The notes beneath the pieces are model-generated. The model was given only the letters and a program-made list of their open reading frames with translations, did not search any database and was not told where the DNA came from. A stretch of DNA of 64,000 nucleotides from Flammeovirga kamogawensis (GTDB lineage: Bacteria > Bacteroidota > Bacteroidia > Cytophagales > Flammeovirgaceae), in assembly GCF_018736065.1 (NCBI RefSeq), contig NZ_CP076128.1:434001-498000 (forward strand), in the 5' to 3' direction. The translations under genes were made by a program, and so were the position numbers. Shown one piece after another: positions 26,994-36,153 of the stretch (position 1 is the stretch's first letter; every line of letters starts with the position of its first letter).

Positions 26994-27374
26994 ATGAATA
27001 CTTTAAATGTAGCTTCTTTACACTTCGAACATACAGTATGGGTTAAAGAATTATCTTTTTATAAAGAACAAATTAAATTATATGCTGATAGAGTTGAAGA
27101 ATTAACTGTTAAAAATAATAAGCAAGAAATTAGAGAAGAACTTACTCAATTTAAAAATCAATTTATCGCTCAAAACGAAGTAATTGATACATTAAATCAT
27201 AAAATTAAATTACAAGAAGAAGAGTTAGTTGCTGCAGAAAAAGAAAATCCAATTAAAGCTTCAAAGACAAAATTTGAGGACCAAGAAGGAATGTATTCAG
27301 AAATGGCAAAATTTCATTCAATTTACAATGAATTGAAAGTTAAATTCTTACGTTTCTGTGAAGAGTGGATGTAA
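26994..27374 (+). CDS. Small coiled-coil protein, unknown function
   Basis: A 126-residue acidic/basic helical protein without signal peptide or membrane segment. Residues about 15-85 have heptad-like spacing (WVKELSFYKEQIKLYADRVE, QFIAQNEVIDTLNHKIKLQE) suggesting a coiled coil or helical bundle. I recognise no family. It is monocistronic, with a 200-base leader and a strong terminator. Another protein of nearly the same size and helical make-up lies at 51688-52071, but the resemblance is only general. Complete reading frame and normal codon use make it a real gene. Confidence 0.65.
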   Translation: MNTLNVASLHFEHTVWVKELSFYKEQIKLYADRVEELTVKNNKQEIREELTQFKNQFIAQNEVIDTLNHKIKLQEEELVAAEKENPIKASKTKFEDQEGMYSEMAKFHSIYNELKVKFLRFCEEWM

Positions 27375-27400
27375 TAGTTACTTTATAGATATAAATAAGA

Positions 27401-27441
27401 AAGGGTAGTGAATTGTTTAGATAATTCGCTACCCTTTTTTC
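27401..27441. terminator. Terminator between convergent genes
   Basis: Stem AAAGGGTAGTGAATT (27401-27415) with AATTCGCTACCCTTT ending near 27438, followed by T-run. One mismatch. It mainly serves the plus strand. Confidence 0.85.
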
Positions 27442-27827
27442 TATTTCAAGACCAATTTGTTTTCATTTGGATAAATGAGGTTATTCCTTTCAAAAATAGC
27501 AGAATCTAATGTCTGATATATTCCATGAATACTCTCAATGGAGACATCAATTACATAACGTCTGTGTCGGTCTTGAACTTCATCTTCAAAAGTTTCTAAT
27601 AAATTAAATTTCCTAGTTTTTAATTCATGTTTAGCCACTTTGAAAATTTCTGAGACAATTAAAGAATCACCTTTCAGGCAATCTCTTCTATAAGTTTTCA
27701 AAAAGAGAAAGACAGATGATTTTTTTTCTGAATTGATTTCAGGAATGGAGTTGCCTTTTTGAGCTTTAGACTTTTCAATTGAAAAAAAGAATGTGATGGT
27801 TAATAAAAATAATAGTTTTAAAATCAT
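27441..27827 (-). CDS. Small secreted hypothetical protein
   Basis: A 128-residue protein with a signal peptide (residues 1-22, MILKLLFLLTITFFFSIEKSKA, cleaved before Q23). The mature part contains FLFLKTYRRDCLKGDSLIVS with a single Cys and VQDRHRRYVIDVSIESIHGI; no family comes to mind. It lies 88 bases downstream of nrdD on the same strand. No nrdG-like features are present, so it is not the NrdD-activating enzyme. Co-transcription with nrdD is possible but there is no evidence for a shared role. Confidence 0.6.
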   Translation of the reverse strand: MILKLLFLLTITFFFSIEKSKAQKGNSIPEINSEKKSSVFLFLKTYRRDCLKGDSLIVSEIFKVAKHELKTRKFNLLETFEDEVQDRHRRYVIDVSIESIHGIYQTLDSAIFERNNLIYPNENKLVLK

Positions 27828-27915
27828 AGTTAAGGGATTTAATCAATATTCAAAACTGCTAGTATAATTCGAAAACATTCATTTTTTTGAAAAAGTTTAC
27901 ATTGTAAGATATTTC

Positions 27916-29760
27916 TTAAAAATGCTTTACTCTACTTCTCACTTCATCCTTCTTTCCATTGTTAAACACTTTGTGATAAGCACCTGTAATATAGCCTGTT
28001 ACTCTTCGTAATGTGATGATTTCTTGAGATCCACATTTGTTACATTTTAGATCGGTAAAAACATCTTCATTATCGCACGATAGACAGCGGTCTTTCTGAA
28101 TATTGGTAGCAAAATAATATACCCCTTCATTCATTGCACCTCTAATTAAATCTTTATAAAGATGAGGTGTCTTTGTAATTTCCGATCTTAATTCTACATA
28201 AGTTATTGAACCTCCAGTACAATAATTATGATAAGGAGCTTCTAATGCAATTTTATCTACGTAATTGATATTGTGCCATACTGGAATATGAAAGGAATTA
28301 GTAATAAATTCTTTATCAAAAATACCTTTAACCCGACCGTATTGTTCTTGTAATTGTTTTGCAAAACGATGGCATAAACTTTCAGCAGGAGTAGCGTATA
28401 AAGAGATGTTTAATCGCCTTCTTTCAGATTCAACTTCACACAATTCAGAAAGCTCTTTTATTAACGCTAACATGTTTTTCTGAACCTGATCAGACTCTCC
28501 ATGATGCTTTCCAAACAACAATAATGCTGCTTCTGCAATACCAATAAACCCAAGAGCAAGTGTACCAGAATAAAGAATGTCTCCAATTTTAGTCATTTCA
28601 TCATAGGGTTTATTATGTTTCCATATACCGTTTTTGTACATAAAAGGAGCAGAGCCCATTAACTGTTTACGCTGCCATCTTAGACGAACTTCCATCATAT
28701 CAATTCCAGTATATGCCATCTCTTTTACCATTACTTTAAAGTCTTCCCAGTTGCCTGTTTCCATGGCATATTTAGGTAAGTTCATAGTAACAGGAGATAA
28801 ATTGCCTCTTCCAGATTTGCCGTTAGAACCGTGCTGGTTTTTTCCAAGTCGAGTTCTACAACCCATAGTGGCAGGTATTAAGTCAGGGTCAATTTTTCCA
28901 TTTTTATCAACTACATCATATATTTCTTTATGTGTATTTACATAATTAGGATACACCCTTTTTATAGAGCATTCATTGGCTAAGGCAAAGAGTTTTTCGT
29001 TTATAATTTTCCCATTCTCCTCTCTATATTGCCAAATTTGAATAGGAAAAATTGGAGTTGTTTTTTTCTCTCCTATACCTTCTAATGTAGCTTTTAAAAG
29101 ACACTTAATAAATAATTGCCCTTCTTTAGAAGTGTCACAACCATAGTTAATAGACACAAATGGTAATTGATTTCCTGCTCTACTTTCTAGATGATTTAAG
29201 TTATGAAGAAAGGCTTCACAAGCTTGGTAAGTTTCTTCTTCAGTTTGTTCCCAAGCATATTTTTCAGAATTGGGAATGCCATATTTTAAAGCAGTTTTTT
29301 GATGTTTTTCAAAACTCATCTTTATAAATTTTCCCATATGGAAATCGAAAGCATTAATTGCTATTCCTCCAAACTGTGCATTACTCTGGCATTGTAAAAC
29401 CACTGCGGTTACTTGTAAAGCCGCTCTAATACTTTTGGGAGAACGCATTGTTCCATTTGTTGTATGGATCGCTTTACTGAGAATTTCTCCAATATCAATA
29501 AACATACAATTTTGCATACCCACTGCATAAGAGCTAAAATCGTGAATGTAAATCCAACCTTCTTCGTGCATTTTTAAATGCTTTTCTGGCAGTAAATATT
29601 GCTTTGCGTATTCTTTGGCAACCTCAGAAGACATACGGGTTAATTTAGCAGTAAATACCCCCTCAGGCATATTTGCGTTCTCATTTTCAATGTTTGTTAA
29701 GTTGATTGCTTCGTTTGCGAATCTTAAAATCTTGCTGTCAATTTGTTCTACCACTTTCAA
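27916..29760 (-). CDS. nrdD: Anaerobic ribonucleoside-triphosphate reductase (class III)
   Basis: A 614-residue glycyl-radical enzyme that makes deoxyribonucleotides without oxygen or B12. Features: NCMFIDIGEIL near the N terminus, FGGIAINAFDFHMGKFIK, the C-terminal zinc site RCLSCDNEDVF with KCNKCGSQEI, and the radical loop RRVTGYITGAYHKVFN near the end, with the Gly of VTGY as radical site. The N-terminal ATP cone found in many NrdD proteins is absent. The start is a TTG codon; the frame upstream has no ATG before an in-frame stop. Its activating enzyme NrdG is not next to it. A cobalamin riboswitch lies on the same strand upstream, so it should be repressed when B12 is available. Confidence 0.95.
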   Translation of the reverse strand: MKVVEQIDSKILRFANEAINLTNIENENANMPEGVFTAKLTRMSSEVAKEYAKQYLLPEKHLKMHEEGWIYIHDFSSYAVGMQNCMFIDIGEILSKAIHTTNGTMRSPKSIRAALQVTAVVLQCQSNAQFGGIAINAFDFHMGKFIKMSFEKHQKTALKYGIPNSEKYAWEQTEEETYQACEAFLHNLNHLESRAGNQLPFVSINYGCDTSKEGQLFIKCLLKATLEGIGEKKTTPIFPIQIWQYREENGKIINEKLFALANECSIKRVYPNYVNTHKEIYDVVDKNGKIDPDLIPATMGCRTRLGKNQHGSNGKSGRGNLSPVTMNLPKYAMETGNWEDFKVMVKEMAYTGIDMMEVRLRWQRKQLMGSAPFMYKNGIWKHNKPYDEMTKIGDILYSGTLALGFIGIAEAALLLFGKHHGESDQVQKNMLALIKELSELCEVESERRRLNISLYATPAESLCHRFAKQLQEQYGRVKGIFDKEFITNSFHIPVWHNINYVDKIALEAPYHNYCTGGSITYVELRSEITKTPHLYKDLIRGAMNEGVYYFATNIQKDRCLSCDNEDVFTDLKCNKCGSQEIITLRRVTGYITGAYHKVFNNGKKDEVRSRVKHF

Positions 29761-29899
29761 AATGTTATAAGTTTTTAAAGGAAGTATTCTTGAGAATACA
29801 TTGTCTTGAAGTTTGTAATTATAGGAGTGTGGGTATCAGTTAAACACGTAGCAAAGTGTTTAGTGATTCAACTTTTCACTCGAAGTTGTTTTACAAAGT

Positions 29900-30060
29900 T
29901 ATTCATGGTAGGTCTTCTGACTTCTCTTCTTTTCATTATTACCTTCTCGATACAATCAATGGTATTAATAATGCATTTTAAAGAGTTACAGCTGCGAGGA
30001 CAGTTCTAGATTTACACTAGATTCCCTGTTATTTCTTTGGTATTCTGAAACCATGAATAC
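29900..30060 (-). promoter_or_regulatory. Cobalamin riboswitch upstream of nrdD
   Basis: On the minus strand the order is: stem ATTCATGGT (30058-30050), AACAGGGAATCTAGTGTAAA with the conserved GGGAATC(T)nGTGTAAATCT, CCTCGCAGCTGTAAC, and the B12 box GTCAGAAGACCTACC, closing with ACCATGAAT (29909-29901) that pairs perfectly with the opening stem. It ends about 140 bases before the nrdD start. I see AAACAC/GTGTTT in between but no clear terminator, so control may act on translation. Confidence 0.9.
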
Positions 30061-30272
30061 TTAAATTTGTAGGATAAAAAGAGAAGTTGCACTGATGACA
30101 ATCATTAAAATAAGTTTGGAAAATAAGCGCCTTAGAAACCATCTATTTTAAGGCATTTTTTGATATCAATTTTTATATGAAAAACTAAAAATTTATCTTC
30201 ACGTTTTAGTTTTGATTTGTAGGTAACTGCATAATTAAAGTTTTTGTGTGGCCTAATTTTAAAATAATATAT

Positions 30273-30659
30273 ATGAAACAACTTTTAGTGTTTAGCCTAT
30301 TTTTTATTACTCTTCCGTTCCTGATAATTTCATGTGATAGAGAACATGTAGAACCGCAACCAAATCCAGAAGGGTATAATTTAATAGATGGAACATATAT
30401 TTATAATGATGGGGTAACTGATATGAAAGCGACCTTGATTGACTTTACGTTTCATAATGCAATGAAAGATGTAAACTCTCCAGAAATAACTTCTATGCAT
30501 GGAGATTATGTTCAAATGAAAGGAGACGATGCTGAATTTCAAGTTGTAACTACAATTGGTGAAGTTCAGGTAAATCAGCTTATATATTTAGAACAAGCAG
30601 ATGTTACGCATATGTTGTTCAAATATGAGGGGAAAACATACAGAATGACAAAACAATAA
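30273..30659 (+). CDS. Small lipoprotein, unknown function
   Basis: About 128 residues, starting MKQLLVFSLFFITLPFLIIS with a lipobox ending at Cys20, so a lipid-anchored envelope protein. The mature part is short and beta-like, with EGYNLIDGTYIYNDGVTDMK and VNQLIYLEQADVTHMLFKYE; I recognise no family, although its size and composition resemble lipocalin-like or META-like Bacteroidota lipoproteins. I chose the ATG at 30273; the reading frame is open from a GTG at 30246, but that would put nine extra residues before the signal sequence. The NADAR-like gene starts 32 bases downstream and may be co-transcribed. Confidence 0.65.
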   Translation: MKQLLVFSLFFITLPFLIISCDREHVEPQPNPEGYNLIDGTYIYNDGVTDMKATLIDFTFHNAMKDVNSPEITSMHGDYVQMKGDDAEFQVVTTIGEVQVNQLIYLEQADVTHMLFKYEGKTYRMTKQ

Positions 30660-30691
30660 TAAACTGTTTCTAATAATAAAAAATCATCCTA

Positions 30692-31537
30692 ATGTATTAT
30701 TTATCGGTAGATGAAGTAAAGTCACTTTGTACTTTAGAGACATATAAAATAAAAGACTTTTTATTAGATAAGAAGGAATGCTTTGTATTCAATCTTAATC
30801 AATTATTTGATGCCGTTAAACAAGGTAAAGTTAAAAATGAGGCTTTAAATATGTATGTTAAGAAAAATAGTACACGACTACATATTTTACATGATGAAGC
30901 TCAACAACTATCTAATGAAGGGCTGGGTTTTCCTATAATTATTCCTCAATTCCCTCATTTTAGAACTGCAGAACATTTGTATCAGATTATAAAATTAGAT
31001 CCAGAAAAAGGGGATGATGTTGTAGAAAAACAATTAATAATTTTAGATCAAACAGCAGGTGAGAGTGCAAAAAGAATTGGTGAGAGAAGAGAAGAAATGC
31101 GTTTCTTTTGGAGATCCTCTTATATTCTTAGAGAATGGGAAATGAGAGATTTACCCTTCTCATCCTATAAAGAAAAACATTGGGAAGCACTCACAGAAAT
31201 AGTGAATGCTATGTGGTATACTTTGGTCATGAAATTAGCGAGTAACCGTAAAGAATTTGGAAGAGTGCTGCTAAAAAATGGAGCAGCTAATCAAGCTCCT
31301 ATAGTACAAATTTCTTCAGAATTGAGGAAACCTGATGTCTTTTGGTCAACAAAAATTGAACGGAATGGTAATCTTTCTGGGTTAAATGTTTTTGGTAAAT
31401 TAGTAGCTAGACTGCGTGATAAATACAGATTAGAGTTACTAGAAAAAACTGGACGTTTTAACCTTCTAAATGTGACTCCTCCATTTAATATTAATGTTTT
31501 TGGTGGGGAAATCGGAACGGTAGATTTTAATGAATAG
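30692..31537 (+). CDS. Divergent NADAR-like (YbiA/DUF1768) protein
   Basis: A 281-residue cytoplasmic protein. I place it in the NADAR superfamily by the ordered matches FRTAEHLYQIIKLD (family: vEHaYQaaKf), AGESAKRIGERREEMRFFWR, LVMKLASNRKEFGRVLLKNG (family: Kf.qn..l...LL.tg) and DVFWSTKIERNGNLSGLNVF followed by GKLVARLRDKYR (family: D.fWG...G.N.lG.lLm.iR). NADAR proteins remove ADP-ribose or cleave N-glycosidic bonds; some reverse DNA ADP-ribosylation by DarT-type toxins. The N-terminal 80 residues are unusual and unassigned, and the canonical Trp-Gly is Trp-Ser here. No toxin gene is adjacent. A terminator follows. Confidence in the superfamily is moderate. Confidence 0.6.
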   Translation: MYYLSVDEVKSLCTLETYKIKDFLLDKKECFVFNLNQLFDAVKQGKVKNEALNMYVKKNSTRLHILHDEAQQLSNEGLGFPIIIPQFPHFRTAEHLYQIIKLDPEKGDDVVEKQLIILDQTAGESAKRIGERREEMRFFWRSSYILREWEMRDLPFSSYKEKHWEALTEIVNAMWYTLVMKLASNRKEFGRVLLKNGAANQAPIVQISSELRKPDVFWSTKIERNGNLSGLNVFGKLVARLRDKYRLELLEKTGRFNLLNVTPPFNINVFGGEIGTVDFNE

Positions 31538-31561
31538 TCTTTACTTAGAAATTGATATATA

Positions 31562-31607
31562 AAAAACACCTCCTTACTACCAAATTAGTTTTAAGGAGGT
31601 GTTTTTC
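31562..31607. terminator. Bidirectional terminator
   Basis: Fifteen-bp stem (31562-31576 with 31592-31606), core CACCTCCTTA/TAAGGAGGTG, with A-run and T-run at its two ends, between convergent genes. Confidence 0.9.
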
Positions 31608-31631
31608 TTTTAAGCGGATATATCTAGCTGC

Positions 31632-33764
31632 TTACTTTGATAAAGCAGGAGTGAAATCCATATTAAACCAAGCAAAAGCAAATAGATCGGCATAACCATC
31701 AATAATCATGTCTGTAGGTTTACCTGCACCATGTCCTGCATTTGATTCAATGCGAATTAGGATTGGATTATTACCTCCATCATCATGTTGTAATTGTGCA
31801 GCAAATTTAAACGAATGTGCAGGAACAACTCTATCGTCGTGATCAGCTGTAGTAATCATTGTGGCAGGGTAAATAGTTCCTTTTTTTACGTTGTGGTATG
31901 GAGAGTAACCTCTAAGATATTCGAACATTTCTTTAGAGTCTTCTGCTGTACCATAATCGTATGCCCAACCTGCTCCAGCAGTAAATTTATTATAACGAAG
32001 CATATCTAAAACACCAACAGCAGGGAAAGCTACTTGCATTAAATCTGGTTGTTGTGTCATTACAGCACCAACAAGTAAACCACCATTAGAACCACCTCTT
32101 ATGGCTAATTTTTCAGTTGAAGTATACTTTTCTTTCTTTAGGTATTTTGCAGCAGCAATAAAGTCATCAAAAACATTTTGCTTTTGCATTTTTGTACCAG
32201 CAGTATGCCATTTTTCTCCATATTCACCACCACCACGTAAGTTAGCAACAGCATAAATCCCACCATTTTCTAACCAAACAATATTGGCTGTATTAAAACT
32301 TGGCTGAAGCGATACATTAAATCCACCATAACCATAAAGAATTGTAGGATTTTGTCCGTCTTTCTTTAATCCTTTTTTATACGTGATGATCATTGGTACT
32401 TTTGTACCATCTTTAGACGTGTAAAAAACTTGCTCTGATGTGTATTCAGAAGGGTTGAATTTTACTTTAGATTTTAAATATTCTTTTGATTCACCCGACT
32501 TAATAGTGTATTCAAACGTAGTAGAAGGGTAGATATAAGAAGTGAAAGAGTAGAACAATGTTTTGTCTTCGTCTTCTCCATAAAAACCATTTGCAGTACC
32601 AAAACCAGGTAGTTTAATTTCTCTTTCTTTCTTGCCGTTTAAATCATATTGATAAACTTTAGAAACTGCATCTACCATATAATTAGCAAATAATTTTCCA
32701 CCAGCCGTAGAAGCAGAAAGAACGTTTTCAGTTTCAGGAATAAGGTCTTTCCAATGAGCTAACTTAGGCTTTTTAGCACTTACAGTAACTACTTTCTGAT
32801 TAGGTGCGTTGTAATCTGTTTGTATAAAAAGTTGATCTCCTTTAGAATACAATACGTAAGAGTTGTTGTCAAAATTATCAACCATTGTAACTATTGGAGC
32901 ATTCTTTTTAGTCAGATCTTGAATATATAATTCATTTCCTGATGTATTTACAGAAGCCGAAATAATTAAATAGTGACTGTCATCTGTAACACTTCCTCCA
33001 ATGTATCTTCTTGGTGTTTTTTCTCCTCCAAAAACAAGTTGATCAGTAGATTGCTTAGTACCTAATTTATGATACATCAATTTATGATGTTGTGTCATAC
33101 CAGATAACTGAGATCCCTCTTTTGGTTTATCATAACTGCTGTAATAGAAACCTTCGTTTCCTTTCCAAGAGATACCTGTAAACTTAGCATCTAAAATAGG
33201 AGCTTCAACTTCTTTTTTTGAATCCGTAGAGATAATATGAATTGTTCTCCAATCAGATCCACCTGCAGATGTTGCATAAGCAGCAAGTTTACCATCTTTA
33301 GTAAATTTTATTGTTGAGAGAGAAGTCGTTCCATCTTCAGAAAATGTATTCGGGTCTAAGAAAACTTCTTCTTTATCACTATCAGCTTTCTTTCTATAAA
33401 TTACATATTGATTTTGTAAGCCATCATTTTTATAGAAATACAACCAATCTCCATGTTTTCTAGGAGCGGTGATTTTCTCATAGTTCCAAAGCTCTGTTAA
33501 ACGGTCAACTATACCTTGTTTATATGTAATTTGACTAAGGTATTTTTGTGTTAAAGCATTTTCTGCTTTCACCCATTCAGCCGTCTCTTCAGATTTATCA
33601 TCTTCTAACCAACGGTACGGATCTTTAACTTCTTCTCCAAAATATGTAGTAACTACTACATCACGTTTTGTATCTGGATACGCCATTGTTGGGGGTTTTA
33701 CTTCACAAGAGGTAATTGCAGCAGCACCTATTATTGGAGCAACTACTTTAAAAAATGTTTTCAT
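31632..33764 (-). CDS. Prolyl oligopeptidase family serine peptidase (S9A), lipoprotein
   Basis: About 710 residues. The N terminus MKTFFKVVAPIIGAAAITSC is a lipoprotein signal with lipobox ending at Cys20, so the enzyme is likely periplasmic or surface-anchored. The N-terminal beta-propeller spans about residues 70-420 and opens after DVVVTTYFGEEVKDPYRWLE, a classic S9A start. The alpha/beta hydrolase domain carries the nucleophile in IRGGSNGGLLVG, the Asp in TADHDDRVVP and the His in ESNAGHGAGKP. It cleaves after proline in short peptides. I use the ATG at 33764; the frame extends to 33830 but the extra 22 residues would bury the signal sequence. It stands alone between terminators. Confidence 0.92.
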   Translation of the reverse strand: MKTFFKVVAPIIGAAAITSCEVKPPTMAYPDTKRDVVVTTYFGEEVKDPYRWLEDDKSEETAEWVKAENALTQKYLSQITYKQGIVDRLTELWNYEKITAPRKHGDWLYFYKNDGLQNQYVIYRKKADSDKEEVFLDPNTFSEDGTTSLSTIKFTKDGKLAAYATSAGGSDWRTIHIISTDSKKEVEAPILDAKFTGISWKGNEGFYYSSYDKPKEGSQLSGMTQHHKLMYHKLGTKQSTDQLVFGGEKTPRRYIGGSVTDDSHYLIISASVNTSGNELYIQDLTKKNAPIVTMVDNFDNNSYVLYSKGDQLFIQTDYNAPNQKVVTVSAKKPKLAHWKDLIPETENVLSASTAGGKLFANYMVDAVSKVYQYDLNGKKEREIKLPGFGTANGFYGEDEDKTLFYSFTSYIYPSTTFEYTIKSGESKEYLKSKVKFNPSEYTSEQVFYTSKDGTKVPMIITYKKGLKKDGQNPTILYGYGGFNVSLQPSFNTANIVWLENGGIYAVANLRGGGEYGEKWHTAGTKMQKQNVFDDFIAAAKYLKKEKYTSTEKLAIRGGSNGGLLVGAVMTQQPDLMQVAFPAVGVLDMLRYNKFTAGAGWAYDYGTAEDSKEMFEYLRGYSPYHNVKKGTIYPATMITTADHDDRVVPAHSFKFAAQLQHDDGGNNPILIRIESNAGHGAGKPTDMIIDGYADLFAFAWFNMDFTPALSK

Positions 33765-33907
33765 GAGTGGGAAGTTGTTTATTTGTGATAATAAATTGAT
33801 GGGTGAATTTATGAAAAACACTTGACACAATTCCTATCTACCATACTTTGATTGTTAATGAACTTCAACCATGATCAACTTTAAGTTTTTCAAACATTTT
33901 GATTGCA

Positions 33908-33915
33908 TAGTTTTG
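33908..33915 (+). promoter_or_regulatory. Candidate -7 promoter element
   Basis: TAGTTTTG fits TAnnTTTG, 22 bases upstream of the small outer-membrane protein gene. Confidence 0.45.
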
Positions 33916-33937
33916 TATGTACTATTAACATTCAACA

Positions 33938-34369
33938 ATGAGAAAAATATTACTACTAATTTCAACAATAGCTTTAACTAGTCAATTTGTAAATGGTCAA
34001 TCATCACAAAAAAGTGGGAACGGAAGGGTTGAACTTTCTGGAAGTATAGGGCCTACTTTTGGAGGAGATAAAGGAACATATTTCTATGGAAATGCCGAAC
34101 TAAACTTCTTTATGAGTGGAAATATGGCCCTTACAGCAGGATATGAATACCTTACTGATAAGCATTCCTTAATTCTTGGTAATAGAATTTATGTTGTTCC
34201 AGAATTTCATTTTAGCATGAAAGGTGTTTTGGTAAATCAGACAGATTTTGCATTAGGCGGAGGGTACACTCATGGATTAAATGACGGAATGAATTTACAA
34301 GTAAATGGAGATTACTATTTTAGTAGAAGGATGTTTACGCTAAGTTTTGGGGTGGGTTTTAGACTTTAA
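33938..34369 (+). CDS. Small outer-membrane beta-barrel-like protein
   Basis: A 143-residue protein with signal peptide (residues 1-20, ending VNGQ). The mature part alternates aromatic and glycine-rich strands (GRVELSGSIGPTFGG, YFYGNAELNFFMSGNMALTA, YYFSRRMFTLSFGVGFRL) and ends in FGVGFRL, as small outer-membrane barrels of the OmpW/porin type do. About eight strands would fit. Its function is unknown. A plausible promoter element lies just upstream, and it converges on the NAD(P)HX repair gene. Confidence 0.6.
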   Translation: MRKILLLISTIALTSQFVNGQSSQKSGNGRVELSGSIGPTFGGDKGTYFYGNAELNFFMSGNMALTAGYEYLTDKHSLILGNRIYVVPEFHFSMKGVLVNQTDFALGGGYTHGLNDGMNLQVNGDYYFSRRMFTLSFGVGFRL

Positions 34370-34375
34370 AAAGCA

Positions 34376-34412
34376 TAAAAAAGAGCGAGAAGATGTAATA
34401 TCACTCGCTCTT
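34376..34412 (-). terminator. Terminator for NAD(P)HX repair gene
   Basis: AAGAGCGAG (34381-34389) pairs with CTCGCTCTT (34404-34412); the A-run at 34377-34382 gives a T-run on the minus strand. Confidence 0.75.
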
Positions 34413-34430
34413 AATTTCATAACTGATGTT

Positions 34431-35936
34431 CTACTTTAGTAACTCAAAAAATGCTTTTCCAAGATTCTCAATTACGTCAGAGGCAACCATAGATTCAAAG
34501 CCTTTTTCTGCCGAAGCATAATCACCTGCTTTGCCGTGTAAATACACACCTAAAATTGCTGCTTCATATGGTTTGTATTTTTGAGCCAATAAACTACTAA
34601 TAATTCCAAGAAGGGCATCACCACTACCTCCTTTAGCAAGACCAGCATTACCAGTTGAGTTGAAGTGAATTTGTCCGTTGGGTAAGCAAATAGCGGTATT
34701 TGCACCTTTTAATACAACGATAACCTCGCAATCTTGTGCCATTTTACTAGCAGCTTCCAATCTATCAAATGAATTAATAAATTGAATTCCCGCAAGGCGT
34801 TCAAACTCTCCAACATGCGGAGTGAGGATAGAATTTTTAGGAAGTAAAGACCACCATTCTTCATTTTTAGATAACATATTAAGTGCATCAGCATCTAATA
34901 CGATTGGCTTTTCAGCATCTTCTATAATAGATCTTACTGCTTTCTGAGTCTGTTCATGTTGTCCAATTCCAGGACCGATACCAATAGCAGAATATTTTGA
35001 AACTAATGTAGAGGCTACAATATGATTTCGTGATGGATCTGATATACACATTGCTTCGGGAATTGTAGCTTGAATAATTTCGTATCCACATGCAGGTACT
35101 AAAGCAGTAGTTTTGCCAGCTCCAGCTCTTAATCCGGCTTTTGTCGCTAATTGTACTGCACCAATCATACCTTTTGATCCACCTACAATCAGAAGGTTTC
35201 CAAATTTACCTTTATGATCAAAACGCTTTCTTGGTCTGTAAATTTGTTGAACGTTTTTATGTGTAGTAAAAAAGTAATTAGAAGGAGTTTCTTCTTTAAA
35301 TTTTTTACTTAATTCTATCGGAATAATATTTAGTTCACCTACATTTTTATCATTTTCAGGAAATAACATTGCCAATTTCGGCACTTCTAATGTAAGCGTA
35401 ATGTCAGCTTCAACTATCGTCTGAAAATGTGTAGAATAATGATCTGCATATAGGCCAGAAGCAATATCAATTGCGATTACAGGATTATTAGATTTATTAA
35501 TTTCTATAATTGTTTGCTGAGTAATCCCTTTTGGTGGTCTAGAAAGTCCAGAACCAAATATACAATCTACAATTACAGTATCTTCTTCTATTGTTGGAAG
35601 GTCATTTTCTTCCTTAATATCATAACATTGAATATTCTTTGGTAACCTAGATAGGTTCTGCTTAAAATCCTCAGATATTTTATCACTAAAATGAACAATA
35701 TAACATTTCACCTTAAAATTCATAAGATGGAGTAAACGGGCCATAACTAGTCCGTCGCCGCCATTATTGCCTATGCCACAGAAAAAAGTAATATCGTTAT
35801 ATCTCTCGCAATTTTCGTAATACCAATCTGTTAAACGTGAAGCCGCACGCTCCATAAGATCAATGCTATCAATAGGTTCATTTGCTATTGTAAAGGCATC
35901 CCAATCTCTAATTTGTTGTGTTGTAAAAAGTTTCAT
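34431..35936 (-). CDS. nnr: Bifunctional NAD(P)H-hydrate repair enzyme (epimerase + dehydratase)
   Basis: A 501-residue two-domain fusion. The N-terminal YjeF epimerase domain (about 1-215) has MKLFTTQQIRDWDAFTIANE and the CGIGNNGGDGLVMARLLHLM loop; it interconverts R and S NAD(P)HX. The C-terminal ribokinase-like dehydratase (about 225-500) has GNLLIVGGSKGMIGAVQLAT, ILTPHVGEFERLAG and the nucleotide-binding STGNAGLAKGGSGDALLGII; it restores NAD(P)H from S-NAD(P)HX using ADP or ATP. The fusion is usual in bacteria. It is monocistronic, with a terminator downstream, and needs no special context because it is a metabolite-repair housekeeping enzyme. Confidence 0.95.
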   Translation of the reverse strand: MKLFTTQQIRDWDAFTIANEPIDSIDLMERAASRLTDWYYENCERYNDITFFCGIGNNGGDGLVMARLLHLMNFKVKCYIVHFSDKISEDFKQNLSRLPKNIQCYDIKEENDLPTIEEDTVIVDCIFGSGLSRPPKGITQQTIIEINKSNNPVIAIDIASGLYADHYSTHFQTIVEADITLTLEVPKLAMLFPENDKNVGELNIIPIELSKKFKEETPSNYFFTTHKNVQQIYRPRKRFDHKGKFGNLLIVGGSKGMIGAVQLATKAGLRAGAGKTTALVPACGYEIIQATIPEAMCISDPSRNHIVASTLVSKYSAIGIGPGIGQHEQTQKAVRSIIEDAEKPIVLDADALNMLSKNEEWWSLLPKNSILTPHVGEFERLAGIQFINSFDRLEAASKMAQDCEVIVVLKGANTAICLPNGQIHFNSTGNAGLAKGGSGDALLGIISSLLAQKYKPYEAAILGVYLHGKAGDYASAEKGFESMVASDVIENLGKAFFELLK

Positions 35937-36113
35937 TTCTATTGTTTGATTTTATATTAATTTAGTGGATTTTTTTGGGCTGCCCAATAATACAATTGAC
36001 TATTTTTTCTAGTTTTTGCATATATGGTAAAATTACGTTGTTAATAATTCTGTAAATCTAATATCCATGTAAGAATAGTGACAGAAGTAACTTTATAGTA
36101 AATAGGAAATTTC

Positions 36114-36121
36114 TATTTTTG
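36114..36121 (+). promoter_or_regulatory. Candidate -7 promoter element
   Basis: TATTTTTG fits TAnnTTTG, 32 bases upstream of the secreted HAD-like gene. Confidence 0.45.
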
Positions 36122-36153
36122 ATCCATATTCAAACTATAATGCTTTACTATCC

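Noticed and set aside
26994-27374. Homology between the two small coiled-coil proteins (here and at 51688-52071)
   Set aside because: They are similar in length and helical composition but I cannot align conserved residues beyond what composition would give.
29806-30009. Plus-strand ORF of 67 codons
   Set aside because: It lies antisense to the cobalamin riboswitch and its linker before nrdD and has no credible protein features.
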